From the NCBI RefSeq assembly GCF_008041935.1, contig NZ_VKAC01000002.1, positions 248,001-312,000 on the forward strand: a stretch of DNA of 64,000 nt. The letters run 5' to 3'. Both the position numbers and the translations under genes were made by a program. The stretch is from Quadrisphaera setariae (GTDB lineage Bacteria; Actinomycetota; Actinomycetes; Actinomycetales; Quadrisphaeraceae). Under the pieces are notes generated by a model. That model worked only from the letters and a program-made list of their open reading frames with translations. It was not told where the DNA came from and ran no database searches. Below are positions 17,946-26,795 of this stretch, piece after piece (positions within the stretch are counted from its first letter, which is position 1; each line of letters starts with the position of its first letter).

Positions 17946-19322
17946 TCAGCCGATCCGCTGGGCGCGGCCGAGGATGCCCTGGGGCCGCACGAGCAGGATG
18001 AGGATCAGGATGACGAGCGCGCCCAGGTTCTGGAGCTCCGTCGGGATGACCAGCGTGGAGATCTCGACGAACAGCCCCACGATGAGCGACCCGAGCACGG
18101 CGCCGAACGCCGTGCCGAGACCGCCGAGGGTGACCGCCGCGAACACCAGCAGCAGGATCTGGAAACCCATCTGGAAGCTGATGCCCTGCTGCAGGCCCAG
18201 CACCACGCCGGACAGGCCCGCCAGGGCCGACCCGACGATCCACACGGTGCGGATGACCCTGTCCACGTCGATGCCGGAGGCCGAGGCGAGGGCCGGGTTG
18301 TCGGCCACCGCGCGGGTGGCCTTGCCCAGACGGGTCTTCACCAGCGCCAGGGCCACGACCACCAGGACGACGACGGACAGGCCCATCGTCCACAGGTCCA
18401 GCGGACGCAGCAGCACCCCGGGGAGCACCTGGACGCCCGCCTGGCCGGCGTAGCCCGGGAAGGTGCGCACGCCGCCGCCGAAGAGGTAGAGGTAGAAGTA
18501 GCGCAGGAACAGCGAGAGGCCGATCGACACGATCATCATGGCGATGAGCCCGGTGCCGCGGCGCCGCAGCGGCTGCCAGAGCACCCTGTCGTTGAGGTAG
18601 CCGAAGACCGCGCAGCTCACCAGCCCGAGGGCCGCGGCGAGGAGGAACGGCAGCCCGGCGACCGCCGTGTACAGGTAGGTGGTGAGCGCACCGAGGGTGA
18701 TGAGCTCGGAGTGGGCGAAGTTGGTCAGGCCCGTCGTGCCGAAGATGAGCGACAGGCCGATGGCGCCCAGGGCGATGACCAGGCCGAAGCGCAGGCCCGT
18801 CGCGATGCGCTGCAGGACCTGGCTGCTGGAGGCGCCGCCGGCGGCCTCGTCGCTGCCGGGCTCGGACAGGCGGAACGCCACGGTGCGGCCCAGGCCCTCC
18901 TGCACGGTGGTGGCGATGGTGTCGCTGCGCGGCTCCAGGCCCTTGGCCGCCGAGGGCAGGGAGGCGACGTCGAGCTTGACCTGGTAGTCGCCGGGAGAGG
19001 GGGCAGCCAGCGCGGCGGTGCCGCGGTCGTCGGTCTCCGCGGTGGCGACCTGCTGGCCGCCCTGCAGCAGCTGCACCGTGGCGCCGGGCACGTCCTCACC
19101 GTCGCCGGTGCGGACCCTGACGTTGATGGACAGCCCGCTCGCCGCGGCGCCGTCACCCGCGCTGGCCGAGGGGTCGGCAGCGGACGGGCTCGCCGAGGGC
19201 GAGGCGGCAGCTGTGGCCGGTGCTGCGCCGGCGACGCCGACGACCAGGACGGCCAGCAGTGCTGCCGCGGCGAGCACGAGGCCCAGGAGCACCTGGGCTG
19301 CTCGTCGGGGTGTTCTCCGCAC
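17946..19322 (-). CDS. livH: LivH-type permease with an N-terminal extracytoplasmic domain
   Basis: The C-terminal ~290 residues are a normal LivH permease (GLSLIFGTTGLTNFAHSELI; coupling segment TRAVADNPALASASGID). Ahead of them is an extra part of about 165 residues: a signal-like hydrophobic helix (about 8-33), an Ala/Pro/Ser linker, and a roughly 90-residue beta-rich domain with VPGATVQL, ETDDRGTAAL and PGDYQVKLD, features of carboxypeptidase-regulatory or SpaA/Ig-like sandwiches. A second linker joins it to the permease. I chose GTG 19322 because GGAGG lies 8 nt before it; an in-frame TTG at 19337 overlaps that GGAGG. The domain should sit outside the membrane and might meet the binding protein; that is inference. 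Confidence 0.88.
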   Translation of the reverse strand: MRRTPRRAAQVLLGLVLAAAALLAVLVVGVAGAAPATAAASPSASPSAADPSASAGDGAAASGLSINVRVRTGDGEDVPGATVQLLQGGQQVATAETDDRGTAALAAPSPGDYQVKLDVASLPSAAKGLEPRSDTIATTVQEGLGRTVAFRLSEPGSDEAAGGASSSQVLQRIATGLRFGLVIALGAIGLSLIFGTTGLTNFAHSELITLGALTTYLYTAVAGLPFLLAAALGLVSCAVFGYLNDRVLWQPLRRRGTGLIAMMIVSIGLSLFLRYFYLYLFGGGVRTFPGYAGQAGVQVLPGVLLRPLDLWTMGLSVVVLVVVALALVKTRLGKATRAVADNPALASASGIDVDRVIRTVWIVGSALAGLSGVVLGLQQGISFQMGFQILLLVFAAVTLGGLGTAFGAVLGSLIVGLFVEISTLVIPTELQNLGALVILILILLVRPQGILGRAQRIG

Positions 19323-19405
19323 GGTGCGGACCTCCAAGGGGTGTGGCGCGGGTGGTGCACCGCACGTCGTCGTGGGGGCACACAGCCTGTCGTCAGGGGC
19401 GGGCG

Positions 19406-19411
19406 AGCATA
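19406..19411 (-). promoter_or_regulatory. Candidate -10 box of the liv operon
   Basis: On the minus strand TATGCT lies 84 nt upstream of the livH GTG and would give a leader of about 75 nt. No consensus -35 was found. Confidence 0.35.
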
Positions 19412-19529
19412 ACTTCCAGGTGGGCGTGCTGGCTGAGCCGTGACCTGGCTGTGATGCAGCAGTCTGCGGGGCTGGAGCCCCGGGCGCACGAGGGGCCCCG
19501 CACGGGTGCCCCCAACCAGGCCGCAGGGC

Positions 19530-19535
19530 TACTCT
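19530..19535 (+). promoter_or_regulatory. Candidate -10 box of the GNAT gene
   Basis: TACTCT lies 19 nt before GTG 19555 and 40 nt before GTG 19576, predicting a short leader. Confidence 0.4.
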
Positions 19536-19554
19536 CCCGCGGGGGACCGGAGCG

Positions 19555-20211
19555 GTGCGCGAGCTGGAGGGTGCGGTGGCGAGCAGGACCTTCGCGGTGC
19601 GGCGAGCGGACCCCGCCGACCCGGTCGACCTCTCGCTGCTCCAGGAGGCGGTGGCGGCGGCCCCCGGAGCCGCACCGGTGCCCGCCCAGCGCGAGCCCCT
19701 CGCCGCCGCGGCCGAGGCCCCGGAGGGCTCGACCGCCTCGGCCGGGGCTGTCGCTGCGCTGCTGGCCCACCCCGACGTCGACGTCCTCCTGGCGCTGTCG
19801 GCCGACGGCGAGCGTCCCGAGGTGGTGGGTCTGGCGGTGCTGCGCCGCGGGCAGGTCGTGCTGCCCGCCCCCGCCGTCGTCGTCCACGTCGAGCAGCTGT
19901 GGGTCGACCCGGCCTGGCGCCGCCGCGGCGTCGGCCACCAGCTCGTGGCCGCGGCCGCCGCGTGCGCGGAGGCCGCGGGGGCCGACGAGGTCAGCGCGGC
20001 GGCCGCGTCCGGCCAGCGCGACGTGCAGCGCTTTCTGGCCCGCCTGGGCTTCGCCCGGCCGATGGTGGTCCGCTCGGCACCGCTGCCGGTGCTCCGCTCC
20101 CGGCTCGCCGCGGCGGGCCCGGCGGCCGGCGTGCGGCGCGACCGGCGTCGCGCCGCCCTCGACGAGCTGGTCGCCCGCCGCCGCCGGCAGCTGGACCGCG
20201 CGCCCGGCTGA
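19555..20211 (+). CDS. GNAT-family N-acetyltransferase, substrate unknown
   Basis: The 218-aa product has a GNAT core: VEQLWVDPAWRRRGVGHQL contains the acetyl-CoA pyrophosphate loop (R/Q-x-x-G-x-G/A type, here RRRGVG), followed by AEAAGADEVSAAAASG and FLARLGFARP of the last strand. A Pro/Ala insert lies between the first strand and the core, and about 45 basic residues follow it. The start is uncertain: GTG 19555 lacks a good ribosome binding site, while GTG 19576 follows GGAGGG by 4 nt and starts VASRTFAVRRA, close to where the fold begins. The acceptor substrate cannot be predicted. It is divergent from livH and convergent with the thioesterase. Confidence 0.75.
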   Translation: MRELEGAVASRTFAVRRADPADPVDLSLLQEAVAAAPGAAPVPAQREPLAAAAEAPEGSTASAGAVAALLAHPDVDVLLALSADGERPEVVGLAVLRRGQVVLPAPAVVVHVEQLWVDPAWRRRGVGHQLVAAAAACAEAAGADEVSAAAASGQRDVQRFLARLGFARPMVVRSAPLPVLRSRLAAAGPAAGVRRDRRRAALDELVARRRRQLDRAPG

Positions 20212-20238
20212 CCCGGGCCGGCGCGGGGCGGCAGCGGG

Positions 20239-20682
20239 TCAGCGCGGAGGGGCGTCCCTCAGCTGGCAGGTGATGCGGGACGTGCACACGCGCCGCCCCT
20301 GCTCGTCGGTGACGACGACCTCGTAGGTCGCGGTGGTCCGCCCCTGGTGCAGCGGCTCCGTCCGACCGGTGACCACGCCGGAGCGCACCGCGCGGTGGTG
20401 GGTGGCGTTGATGTCCACGCCCACCGCCACCCGCCCGGGGCCGGCGCCCAGCGCCGCCGCCACGGAGCCGAGGGTCTCGGCGAGCACCACCGAGGCGCCG
20501 CCGTGCAGGAGCCCGTACGGCTGGGTGTTGCCCTCCACCGGCATCGTGCCGGTGGGCCGGGAGGGGTCGCTCAGGTCCAGGCGGATGCCCATCCGCTCGA
20601 TGAGCGTGCCCGCGGTGAGCAGGACGGCGTTGCCGGCGAGGTCCGCCGGGACGCCGGTCAGGGTGGTCGGGCTGTCGGTCAC
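20239..20682 (-). CDS. PaaI-type hotdog thioesterase
   Basis: A 147-aa single hotdog domain. The conserved stretch MPVEGNTQPYGLLHGGASVV contains the PaaI/YbdB-type N-x-x-G-x-x-HGG active-site loop; VGVDINATHHRAV follows. Such enzymes hydrolyse acyl-CoA thioesters, often aryl- or hydroxybenzoyl-CoA; the substrate here is unknown. I chose GTG 20682 (VTDSPTTLTG) over an upstream start at 20724, which would run into the polA coding sequence. Only 19 bp separate it from divergent polA, so their promoters must overlap. Confidence 0.8.
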   Translation of the reverse strand: MTDSPTTLTGVPADLAGNAVLLTAGTLIERMGIRLDLSDPSRPTGTMPVEGNTQPYGLLHGGASVVLAETLGSVAAALGAGPGRVAVGVDINATHHRAVRSGVVTGRTEPLHQGRTTATYEVVVTDEQGRRVCTSRITCQLRDAPPR

Positions 20683-20688
20683 CCCGCC

Positions 20689-20694
20689 TAGGCT
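20689..20694 (+). promoter_or_regulatory. -10 box of polA, leaderless start predicted
   Basis: TAGGCT ends 7 nt before the polA GTG. It lies within an 8-bp palindrome (GCCTAGGC) that also fronts the divergent thioesterase gene. Confidence 0.5.
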
Positions 20695-20701
20695 GGCAGA
20701 C

Positions 20702-23458
20702 GTGACGACGACGAGCAGCGCCACCAGCGACGACGCCGTGCTGGACGGACCCCGCCCGCGCCTGCTGCTGGTCGACGGGCACTCCCTGGCCTACCGCGCG
20801 TTCTTCGCGCTGCCCGCGGAGAACTTCTCCACCTCCACCGGCCAGGTCACCAACGCCGTCTACGGCTTCACCTCCATGCTCATCAACCTCCTGCGCGACG
20901 AGGCGCCCACGCACGTCGGGGTGGCCTTCGACGTCTCCAAGCGCACCTTCCGCACCGAGGAGTACCCCGAGTACAAGGCGGGGCGGGCGTCCACCCCCAC
21001 CGAGTTCCTCGGCCAGGTCGACCTCGTCAAGGAGGTCCTCGCGGCGCTGCGCATCCGCGTGGTGACCAAGGAGGGCTACGAGGCCGACGACGTCATCGCC
21101 ACCCTCACGGGCGCCGCCCGTGCGCAGGGCGCCGAGGTGCTCGTGGTCACCGGAGACCGCGACGCGTTCCAGCTCGTCGACGACGCCACCACCGTCCTGT
21201 ACCCCCGCAAGGGCGTCTCCGACCTCGCCCGCATGACCCCGGCGGCCGTCGAGGAGAAGTACGGGGTGCGCCCGGAGCGCTACGGGGACCTCGCCGCGCT
21301 CGTCGGCGAGAGCAGCGACAACCTCCCGGGCGTGCCCGGCGTCGGCCCCAAGACCGCCGCCAAGTGGCTCACCGCCCACGGCGACCTGGAGGGCCTCGTG
21401 GCGGGCGTCGGGTCCCTGACCGGGAAGGCGGGCCAGTCCCTGCGCGACCACCTCGACCAGGTGCTGCGCAACAAGCGCCTCAACGCCCCCGTGCGCGACC
21501 TGGAGCTTCCGGTCGTCGTCGACGACCTCGCCGTGCGCCCGTGGGACCGCGAGGAGGTGCACCGGGTCTTCGACGGCCTGGAGTTCCGCGTCCTGCGCGA
21601 CCGGCTCTTCGCCACCCTGTCCGCCGACGAGCCCGAGGTGGACGGCGGCTTCGCCGTCAGCGCCGAGCGCCCCGCCGGTGAGGACGCCGCCGCCTGGCTC
21701 GCCGCCCACGCCGCTCCCGGCGGTCCCGCCTCCGGCGTGGCGGTGCTGGGCCGCTGGAGCGGCGGTGCCGGCGACGCGTGGGGCCTGGCCCTGGCGGGCG
21801 CCGACGGCGCCACCGCGTGGTTCGACCTGCGCGAGCTCTCGCCGGAGGCCGAGTCGGCGCTCGCGGCCTGGCTGGCCGACGAGAGCGCGCCGAAGGTCCT
21901 GCACGACGCCAAGACCGCCCTCCACGCCCTCGCCGAGCGGGGCACGCCCCTGGAGGGTCTGTCGGCCGACACGGCGCTGGCGGCCTACCTGTGCCAGCCG
22001 GACCAGCGCAGCTACGACCTGGCCGACCTCGCGGTGAGGTTCCTGCAGCGCGAGCTGCGCGTCGACGAGGGCTCCTCCGACCCCGGGGAGGAGCAGGGCG
22101 TGCTCGACCTCGACGGGGACGCCAGCGGCCCCGACGAGGGACAGCTCGCGTGCGTGCGCGCGGCCGCGACCCTGGAGCTGTCGCAGGTCCTCGCCCAGCA
22201 GGTCGAGCAGCGCGGGGGCACGGCCCTGCTGCGTGACCTCGAGCTCCCGCTGGTGCCTCTGCTGGCGCAGATGGAGGCCGACGGCATCGCGGTCGACACG
22301 ACGGCGCTGGAGCGCCTCGAGGGCGAGTTCGCCGAGGTGGTCGCCGACGCCGCCGAGGAGGCCTACGCCGCCATCGGCGGCCAGAAGATCAACCTCGGGT
22401 CGCCGAAGCAGCTGCAGGTGGTGCTCTTCGAGCAGCTGGGCATGCCCAAGACCAAGCGCACCAAGACCGGGTACACCACCGACGCCGAGGCCCTGGCCGA
22501 CCTCAACGTCCGCCAGCCCCACCCCTTCCTCGACCACCTGCTGCGCCACCGCGACGCCTCCCGGCTGCGCCAGACCGTGGAGGGGCTGCTGAAGTCCGTC
22601 GCCGCCGACGGGCGCATCCACACGACGTTCCAGCAGACCATCGCGGCCACGGGGCGCCTGTCGTCCACGGACCCGAACCTGCAGAACATCCCCATCCGCA
22701 CCGCCGAGGGCCGTCGGATCCGGGAGGCGTTCGTCGTCGGCAGGGACGCCGAGGTGCTGCTCACAGCTGACTACAGCCAGATCGAGATGCGGATCATGGC
22801 GCACCTCTCGGGCGATGAGGGCCTCATCGAGGCGTTCCGCTCCGGGGAGGACCTGCACCGCTTCGTCGGCGCCCGCGTCTTCGGCGTGGAGCCGGCCGAC
22901 GTCACCGGCGAGATGCGCGCCAAGATCAAGGCGATGTCCTACGGGCTGGCCTACGGCCTGTCGGCGTTCGGGCTGTCGCGCCAGCTGACCATCCCGGTCG
23001 ACGAGGCCCGCGGCCTCATGGACGACTACTTCGCGCGCTTCGGCGGCGTGCGCGACTACCTGCGCGGCGTCGTGGAGGAGGCTCGCGCCACCGGGTTCAC
23101 CGAGACCGTGCTCGGCCGCCGCCGCTACCTGCCCGACCTCACCAGCGACAACCGCCAGCGCCGCGAGATCGCGGAGCGGATGGCCCTCAACGCCCCCATC
23201 CAGGGCTCTGCCGCCGACGTCATCAAGCTGGCGATGCTCGGCGTGGAGCGCGCCCTGCGCAGCCAGGACCTGCGCTCGCGCCTGCTGCTGCAGGTGCACG
23301 ACGAGCTCGTCGTCGACGTCGCCCCGGGGGAGCGGGAGGCCGTGGAGGCCCTGCTGCGCGAGGAGATGGGCACGCGGGTGCAGGAGCGCACCCGGCTGTC
23401 CGTTCCGCTGGACGTGTCGGTGGGCGTCGGGGCGTCGTGGCACGAGGCCGGTCACTGA
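20702..23458 (+). CDS. polA: DNA polymerase I
   Basis: Repair and Okazaki-fragment polymerase of 918 aa. Domain 1 (about 15-310) is the 5'-3' exonuclease/flap nuclease (LLLVDGHSLAYRAFFA, YEADDVIATL, VTGDRDAFQLV, GVPGVGPKTA). Domain 2 (about 330-540) has the 3'-5' exonuclease fold but lacks the D-x-E metal ligands (GVAVLGRWSG), so proofreading is probably absent, as in other actinobacterial PolA. Domain 3 is the polymerase with motif A DYSQIEMRIMAHLSGDE, the O-helix region (KIKAMSYGLAYG), and motif C QVHDELVVD. GTG 20702 follows a -10 box by 7 nt, so the mRNA is predicted leaderless. Confidence 0.97.
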   Translation: MTTTSSATSDDAVLDGPRPRLLLVDGHSLAYRAFFALPAENFSTSTGQVTNAVYGFTSMLINLLRDEAPTHVGVAFDVSKRTFRTEEYPEYKAGRASTPTEFLGQVDLVKEVLAALRIRVVTKEGYEADDVIATLTGAARAQGAEVLVVTGDRDAFQLVDDATTVLYPRKGVSDLARMTPAAVEEKYGVRPERYGDLAALVGESSDNLPGVPGVGPKTAAKWLTAHGDLEGLVAGVGSLTGKAGQSLRDHLDQVLRNKRLNAPVRDLELPVVVDDLAVRPWDREEVHRVFDGLEFRVLRDRLFATLSADEPEVDGGFAVSAERPAGEDAAAWLAAHAAPGGPASGVAVLGRWSGGAGDAWGLALAGADGATAWFDLRELSPEAESALAAWLADESAPKVLHDAKTALHALAERGTPLEGLSADTALAAYLCQPDQRSYDLADLAVRFLQRELRVDEGSSDPGEEQGVLDLDGDASGPDEGQLACVRAAATLELSQVLAQQVEQRGGTALLRDLELPLVPLLAQMEADGIAVDTTALERLEGEFAEVVADAAEEAYAAIGGQKINLGSPKQLQVVLFEQLGMPKTKRTKTGYTTDAEALADLNVRQPHPFLDHLLRHRDASRLRQTVEGLLKSVAADGRIHTTFQQTIAATGRLSSTDPNLQNIPIRTAEGRRIREAFVVGRDAEVLLTADYSQIEMRIMAHLSGDEGLIEAFRSGEDLHRFVGARVFGVEPADVTGEMRAKIKAMSYGLAYGLSAFGLSRQLTIPVDEARGLMDDYFARFGGVRDYLRGVVEEARATGFTETVLGRRRYLPDLTSDNRQRREIAERMALNAPIQGSAADVIKLAMLGVERALRSQDLRSRLLLQVHDELVVDVAPGEREAVEALLREEMGTRVQERTRLSVPLDVSVGVGASWHEAGH

Positions 23459-23466
23459 CGCCGAGG

Positions 23467-23495
23467 CGGTCCGCCGCCTGACGGGTGGCGGACCG
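23467..23495 (+). terminator. Hairpin after polA
   Basis: A stem of 9 perfect pairs plus three inner pairs (one G-U) with a 5-nt loop begins 8 bp after the stop. Confidence 0.65.
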
Positions 23496-23554
23496 ACCGG
23501 GTGACGGCGTGCGGCGCCTGCTGCGCCGCCGGGCCGGTCTGCCGGTGGAGGGGC

Positions 23555-24112
23555 GTGGAGTCCCGCGCGCACGACGGTGCCGGCTCCGAGCCGCACGCCG
23601 GTCGTCCGGTGGTGGCGCGGTGGACCGGCGTCCTCGTCGACGACGCGCAGGAGCAGCGCTTCCGGGCCAGCGGCCAGCGGGTGCTGCGGCGCGACGTGCA
23701 GGTGGTCTGCGCAGCCGGGCTGGTCTACAACGCGTGGGCGGTGCTGGACCAGGTGCAGCAGGCCGGCGGGCTGTCCGCAGCGCTCGGTGGCCTGGTCACC
23801 AGCGCCGTCCTGCTCACCGCGGCCACCGCTGCGATCATCGCCGTACGGGCGAGCCGCACGTGGACGGCGGCGGCGAGCGTCCTCGTCGCAGGGGTGGTCC
23901 TCTGCACGGCGGTCACGGTGGTCAGCATCCTCACCGGTGCGCTCACCCCGCTCACCCCGCTCAACGCGGTGCTCATCGCGGTGATGACGGTGGTCGTCCT
24001 GCACCCGCACGCGCAGCTGCAGCTCGTCCTCACGGCGTGCGTCACGCTCGCCTGGACGGCAGCCAGCACCGGCGCCGTCGCCCTGGCGCCGCCCAGGCCG
24101 ACGACCCGGTGA
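23555..24112 (+). CDS. Hypothetical membrane protein
   Basis: I do not recognise the family. From GTG 23555 the product is 185 aa: a hydrophilic start of about 50 residues with WTGVLVDDAQEQRFRASGQRVLRRDVQVV, then four to five hydrophobic segments (VCAAGLVYNAWAVL; LVTSAVLLTAATAAIIAV; a helix ending TAVTVVSIL; LNAVLIAVMTVVVLH; LVLTACVTLAWTAAS). This resembles membrane sensor regions that precede signalling domains, but no GGDEF or cyclase domain follows, so it may be a truncated sensor. An upstream GTG (23501) is an alternative start. Its stop overlaps a GTG of a 54-codon frame (24109-24273) that I do not count as a gene. Confidence 0.55.
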   Translation: MESRAHDGAGSEPHAGRPVVARWTGVLVDDAQEQRFRASGQRVLRRDVQVVCAAGLVYNAWAVLDQVQQAGGLSAALGGLVTSAVLLTAATAAIIAVRASRTWTAAASVLVAGVVLCTAVTVVSILTGALTPLTPLNAVLIAVMTVVVLHPHAQLQLVLTACVTLAWTAASTGAVALAPPRPTTR

Positions 24113-24262
24113 GCGCACTGACGCTGAGCGTCGGCGCTGGGACCGCGCAGCCGCACCCGCAGGAGGCGTGGACCGCGGCCTTCCACCACGTGGACCCGCT
24201 GCCGCCCCCGCCCGCCCGGGAGCCGGTCGTGGGCGCGGCGGTCCCGGAGTCCCCTCCGGCGG

Positions 24263-25081
24263 TCAGCGGCTGAGCCGCTCGCAGACGAAGACGGCGGTGC
24301 CGGGCAGGTGCTCGCCGCGCAGCGCGCTCCAGCCGCCCCAGGTGGGCTGCTCCGGGTGGCTCCACTCCGGCTCCACCAGGTCGAGCAGCCCGAAGCCGGC
24401 GGCGCGCAGCATGCGCACCCAGTCGCCGAGGGTGCGGTGGTGCTCGGCGTACAGGAGCGCGCCGTCGTCGTCCCGCTCCACGTAGGGAGTCCTGTCGAAG
24501 TAGGAGCGCTCCGCCACCAGGCCCCGGGGTCCGGGGTCGTCCGGGAACGCCCACCGCACGGGGTGGCTGACGGAGAAGGTCCACCGCCCGCCCGGCCGGA
24601 GCACCCGGTGCACCTCGGCGAGCACGCCGGCGGCGTCGGCGGTGAAGGGCAGAGCGCCGTAGGCCGAGAAGGCCACCGCGGCGCTGCCGCCGGCCAGCGG
24701 GATGGCCCCGGCGTCGGCCTGCAGGACCGGCACCGACGCGCCCGTGGCGGCGTCCAGGGCCCGGCTGCGGGCGAGCATGCCGGCGGACAGGTCCACCCCG
24801 ACGGGCCGGGCGCCGTGGCGGGCCGCCCAGCGCGACCCCTGGCCCGCACCGCAGCCGACCTCGAGGACGACGGTGCCGGCGAGGTCGGCGGGGTCCCCGA
24901 GCAGGTGCGCCTCGTCCTCGGTGAGCCCCTCGGGGCCCCAGACGAGCACGTCGGTCCCCAGGGTGTCCCCGTGCTCCTCGAGGTAGGTGCGGGAGGCGCC
25001 GTCCCAGTGGCTCCGGCTGGCGCGCACGCTCTCGTCGCTGCCGGCGTGGCCGTAGCCCGCGCTGGAAAGGGATCCGCTCAT
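24263..25081 (-). CDS. Class I SAM-dependent methyltransferase
   Basis: A 272-aa Rossmann-fold methyltransferase. Motif I VLEVGCGAGQGSRW binds SAM, followed by GVDLSAGML (motif II acidic residue), QADAGAIPL and VLRPGGRWTFSV (post motif III). Such genes next to rpsA are seen in other actinomycetes. The substrate is unknown. I chose ATG 25081; it follows GAGACT by 6 nt, matching the leaderless pattern of this window. An upstream GTG at 25120 would add 13 residues. It is divergent from rpsA. Confidence 0.85.
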   Translation of the reverse strand: MSGSLSSAGYGHAGSDESVRASRSHWDGASRTYLEEHGDTLGTDVLVWGPEGLTEDEAHLLGDPADLAGTVVLEVGCGAGQGSRWAARHGARPVGVDLSAGMLARSRALDAATGASVPVLQADAGAIPLAGGSAAVAFSAYGALPFTADAAGVLAEVHRVLRPGGRWTFSVSHPVRWAFPDDPGPRGLVAERSYFDRTPYVERDDDGALLYAEHHRTLGDWVRMLRAAGFGLLDLVEPEWSHPEQPTWGGWSALRGEHLPGTAVFVCERLSR

Positions 25082-25273
25082 TCCGGTAGTCTCTCCGCTG
25101 GGTGTGTCGTGCGCTGTCACAGGTCCCGCCGGGCGGGGTCGATGTCAGCAGCGCCGGCCGCTGCGGTGCAGAGGGTGTGCTTTCCGGTGCTACTCCCCGT
25201 GGTGGTCGCGCGAGCGTCGCTCCCGTCAACCGTCCACCACTCATTCCCTGTCCGCATCGGAGCCCACCCCTTC

Positions 25274-26767
25274 ATGACCGCCACCCTCCCGACGTCGAGC
25301 GCTCCCCAGGTCGCCATCAACGACATCGGCACCGCCGAAGAGCTGCTCGCCGCGATCGACGAGACGATCAAGTACTTCAACGACGGGGACATCGTCTCCG
25401 GCACCATCGTCAAGGTCGACCGCGACGAGGTCCTCCTCGACATCGGCTACAAGACCGAGGGCGTCATCCCCTCGCGCGAGCTGTCCATCAAGCACGACGT
25501 CGACCCCAGCGAGGTCGTCGGCGTCGGTGACGAGGTCGAGGCCCTCGTCCTCCAGAAGGAGGACAAGGAAGGCCGCCTCATCCTGTCCAAGAAGCGGGCT
25601 CAGTACGAGCGCGCCTGGGGCACGATCGAGAAGCTGAAGGACGAGGACGGGGTCGTCACCGGCACCGTCATCGAGGTCGTCAAGGGCGGCCTCATCCTCG
25701 ACATCGGCCTGCGCGGCTTCCTGCCGGCCTCCCTCGTCGAGATGCGCCGCGTGCGCGACCTGGCCCCCTACGTGGGCCAGCAGCTCGAGGCGAAGATCAT
25801 CGAGCTCGACAAGAACCGCAACAACGTGGTCCTGTCGCGCCGCGCCTGGCTGGAGGAGACCCAGTCGGCCGTCCGCCAGAACTTCCTGCAGACCCTGCAG
25901 CGCGGTCAGGTCCGCCCGGGCGTCGTGTCCTCGATCGTCAACTTCGGCGCCTTCGTCGACCTCGGCGGCGTGGACGGCCTGGTGCACGTCTCGGAGCTGT
26001 CCTGGAAGCACATCGACCACCCCTCCGAGGTGGTCGAGGTCGGCCAGGAGGTCAAGGTCGAGGTCCTCGACGTCGACATGGACCGCGAGCGCGTCTCCCT
26101 GTCGCTGAAGGCGACCCAGGAGGACCCGTGGCAGCAGTTCGCCCGGACCCACGCGATCGGCCAGGTCGTGCCGGGCAAGGTCACCAAGCTCGTCCCGTTC
26201 GGTGCGTTCGTGCGCGTCGAGGAGGGCATCGAGGGCCTGGTGCACATCTCCGAGCTGGCCGAGCGCCACGTGGAGCTGCCGGAGCAGGTCGTCAACGTCG
26301 GTGACGACATCTTCGTCAAGGTCATCGACATCGACCTCGAGCGCCGCCGCATCTCCCTGTCGCTCAAGCAGGCGAACCAGGGCGTCGACACCGAGTCGGA
26401 CGACTTCGACCCGTCGCTGTACGGCATGGCCGCGGAGTACGACGAGGCGGGGAACTACAAGTACCCCGAGGGCTTCGACCCCGAGACCAACGACTGGCTC
26501 GAGGGCTTCGAGCGCCAGCGCGAGGAGTGGGAGCGGCAGTACGCCGAGGCCCACGCCCGCTGGGAGGCGCACCGCAAGCAGGTCGCCGAGGCGCGCGAGC
26601 GCGACGCCGAGGCAGCGACCTCCGGCGAGTCGGCCGCGACGAGCTACTCCAGCTCGGCTCCGGCGGAGTCCACCAGCTCGAGCCGCTCCAGCGGCCCCGC
26701 GGCGGAGGGCACCCTGGCCTCCGACGAGGCGCTGGCCGCTCTGCGCGAGAAGCTCACCGGCGGCTGA
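25274..26767 (+). CDS. rpsA: 30S ribosomal protein S1
   Basis: Ribosomal protein that helps load mRNA. The 497-aa product contains four S1/OB domains (about residues 38-105, 120-185, 205-275 and 290-360), recognisable by repeats of GTIVKVDRDEVLLDIGYKTEG, FGAFVDLGGVDGLVHVSELS and FGAFVRVEEGIEGLVHISEL types (each shown only in part). An acidic, then Ser/Ala-rich tail of about 120 residues ends in ALAALREKLTGG. Actinobacterial S1 has four domains rather than the six of enterics. A strong hairpin follows. The leader of up to 175 nt has no obvious Shine-Dalgarno sequence. Confidence 0.96.
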   Translation: MTATLPTSSAPQVAINDIGTAEELLAAIDETIKYFNDGDIVSGTIVKVDRDEVLLDIGYKTEGVIPSRELSIKHDVDPSEVVGVGDEVEALVLQKEDKEGRLILSKKRAQYERAWGTIEKLKDEDGVVTGTVIEVVKGGLILDIGLRGFLPASLVEMRRVRDLAPYVGQQLEAKIIELDKNRNNVVLSRRAWLEETQSAVRQNFLQTLQRGQVRPGVVSSIVNFGAFVDLGGVDGLVHVSELSWKHIDHPSEVVEVGQEVKVEVLDVDMDRERVSLSLKATQEDPWQQFARTHAIGQVVPGKVTKLVPFGAFVRVEEGIEGLVHISELAERHVELPEQVVNVGDDIFVKVIDIDLERRRISLSLKQANQGVDTESDDFDPSLYGMAAEYDEAGNYKYPEGFDPETNDWLEGFERQREEWERQYAEAHARWEAHRKQVAEARERDAEAATSGESAATSYSSSAPAESTSSSRSSGPAAEGTLASDEALAALREKLTGG

Positions 26768-26795
26768 CCACCGCTGAGCGCTCGCTCACGCACGA

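Noticed and set aside
19322-19337. TTG 19337 as the livH start
   Set aside because: It lies inside the GGAGG that is correctly spaced for GTG 19322.
16122-19412. 1096-codon plus-strand frame across the liv operon
   Set aside because: Shadow of livG, livM and livH; no motif, Gln/His/Asp-rich filler.
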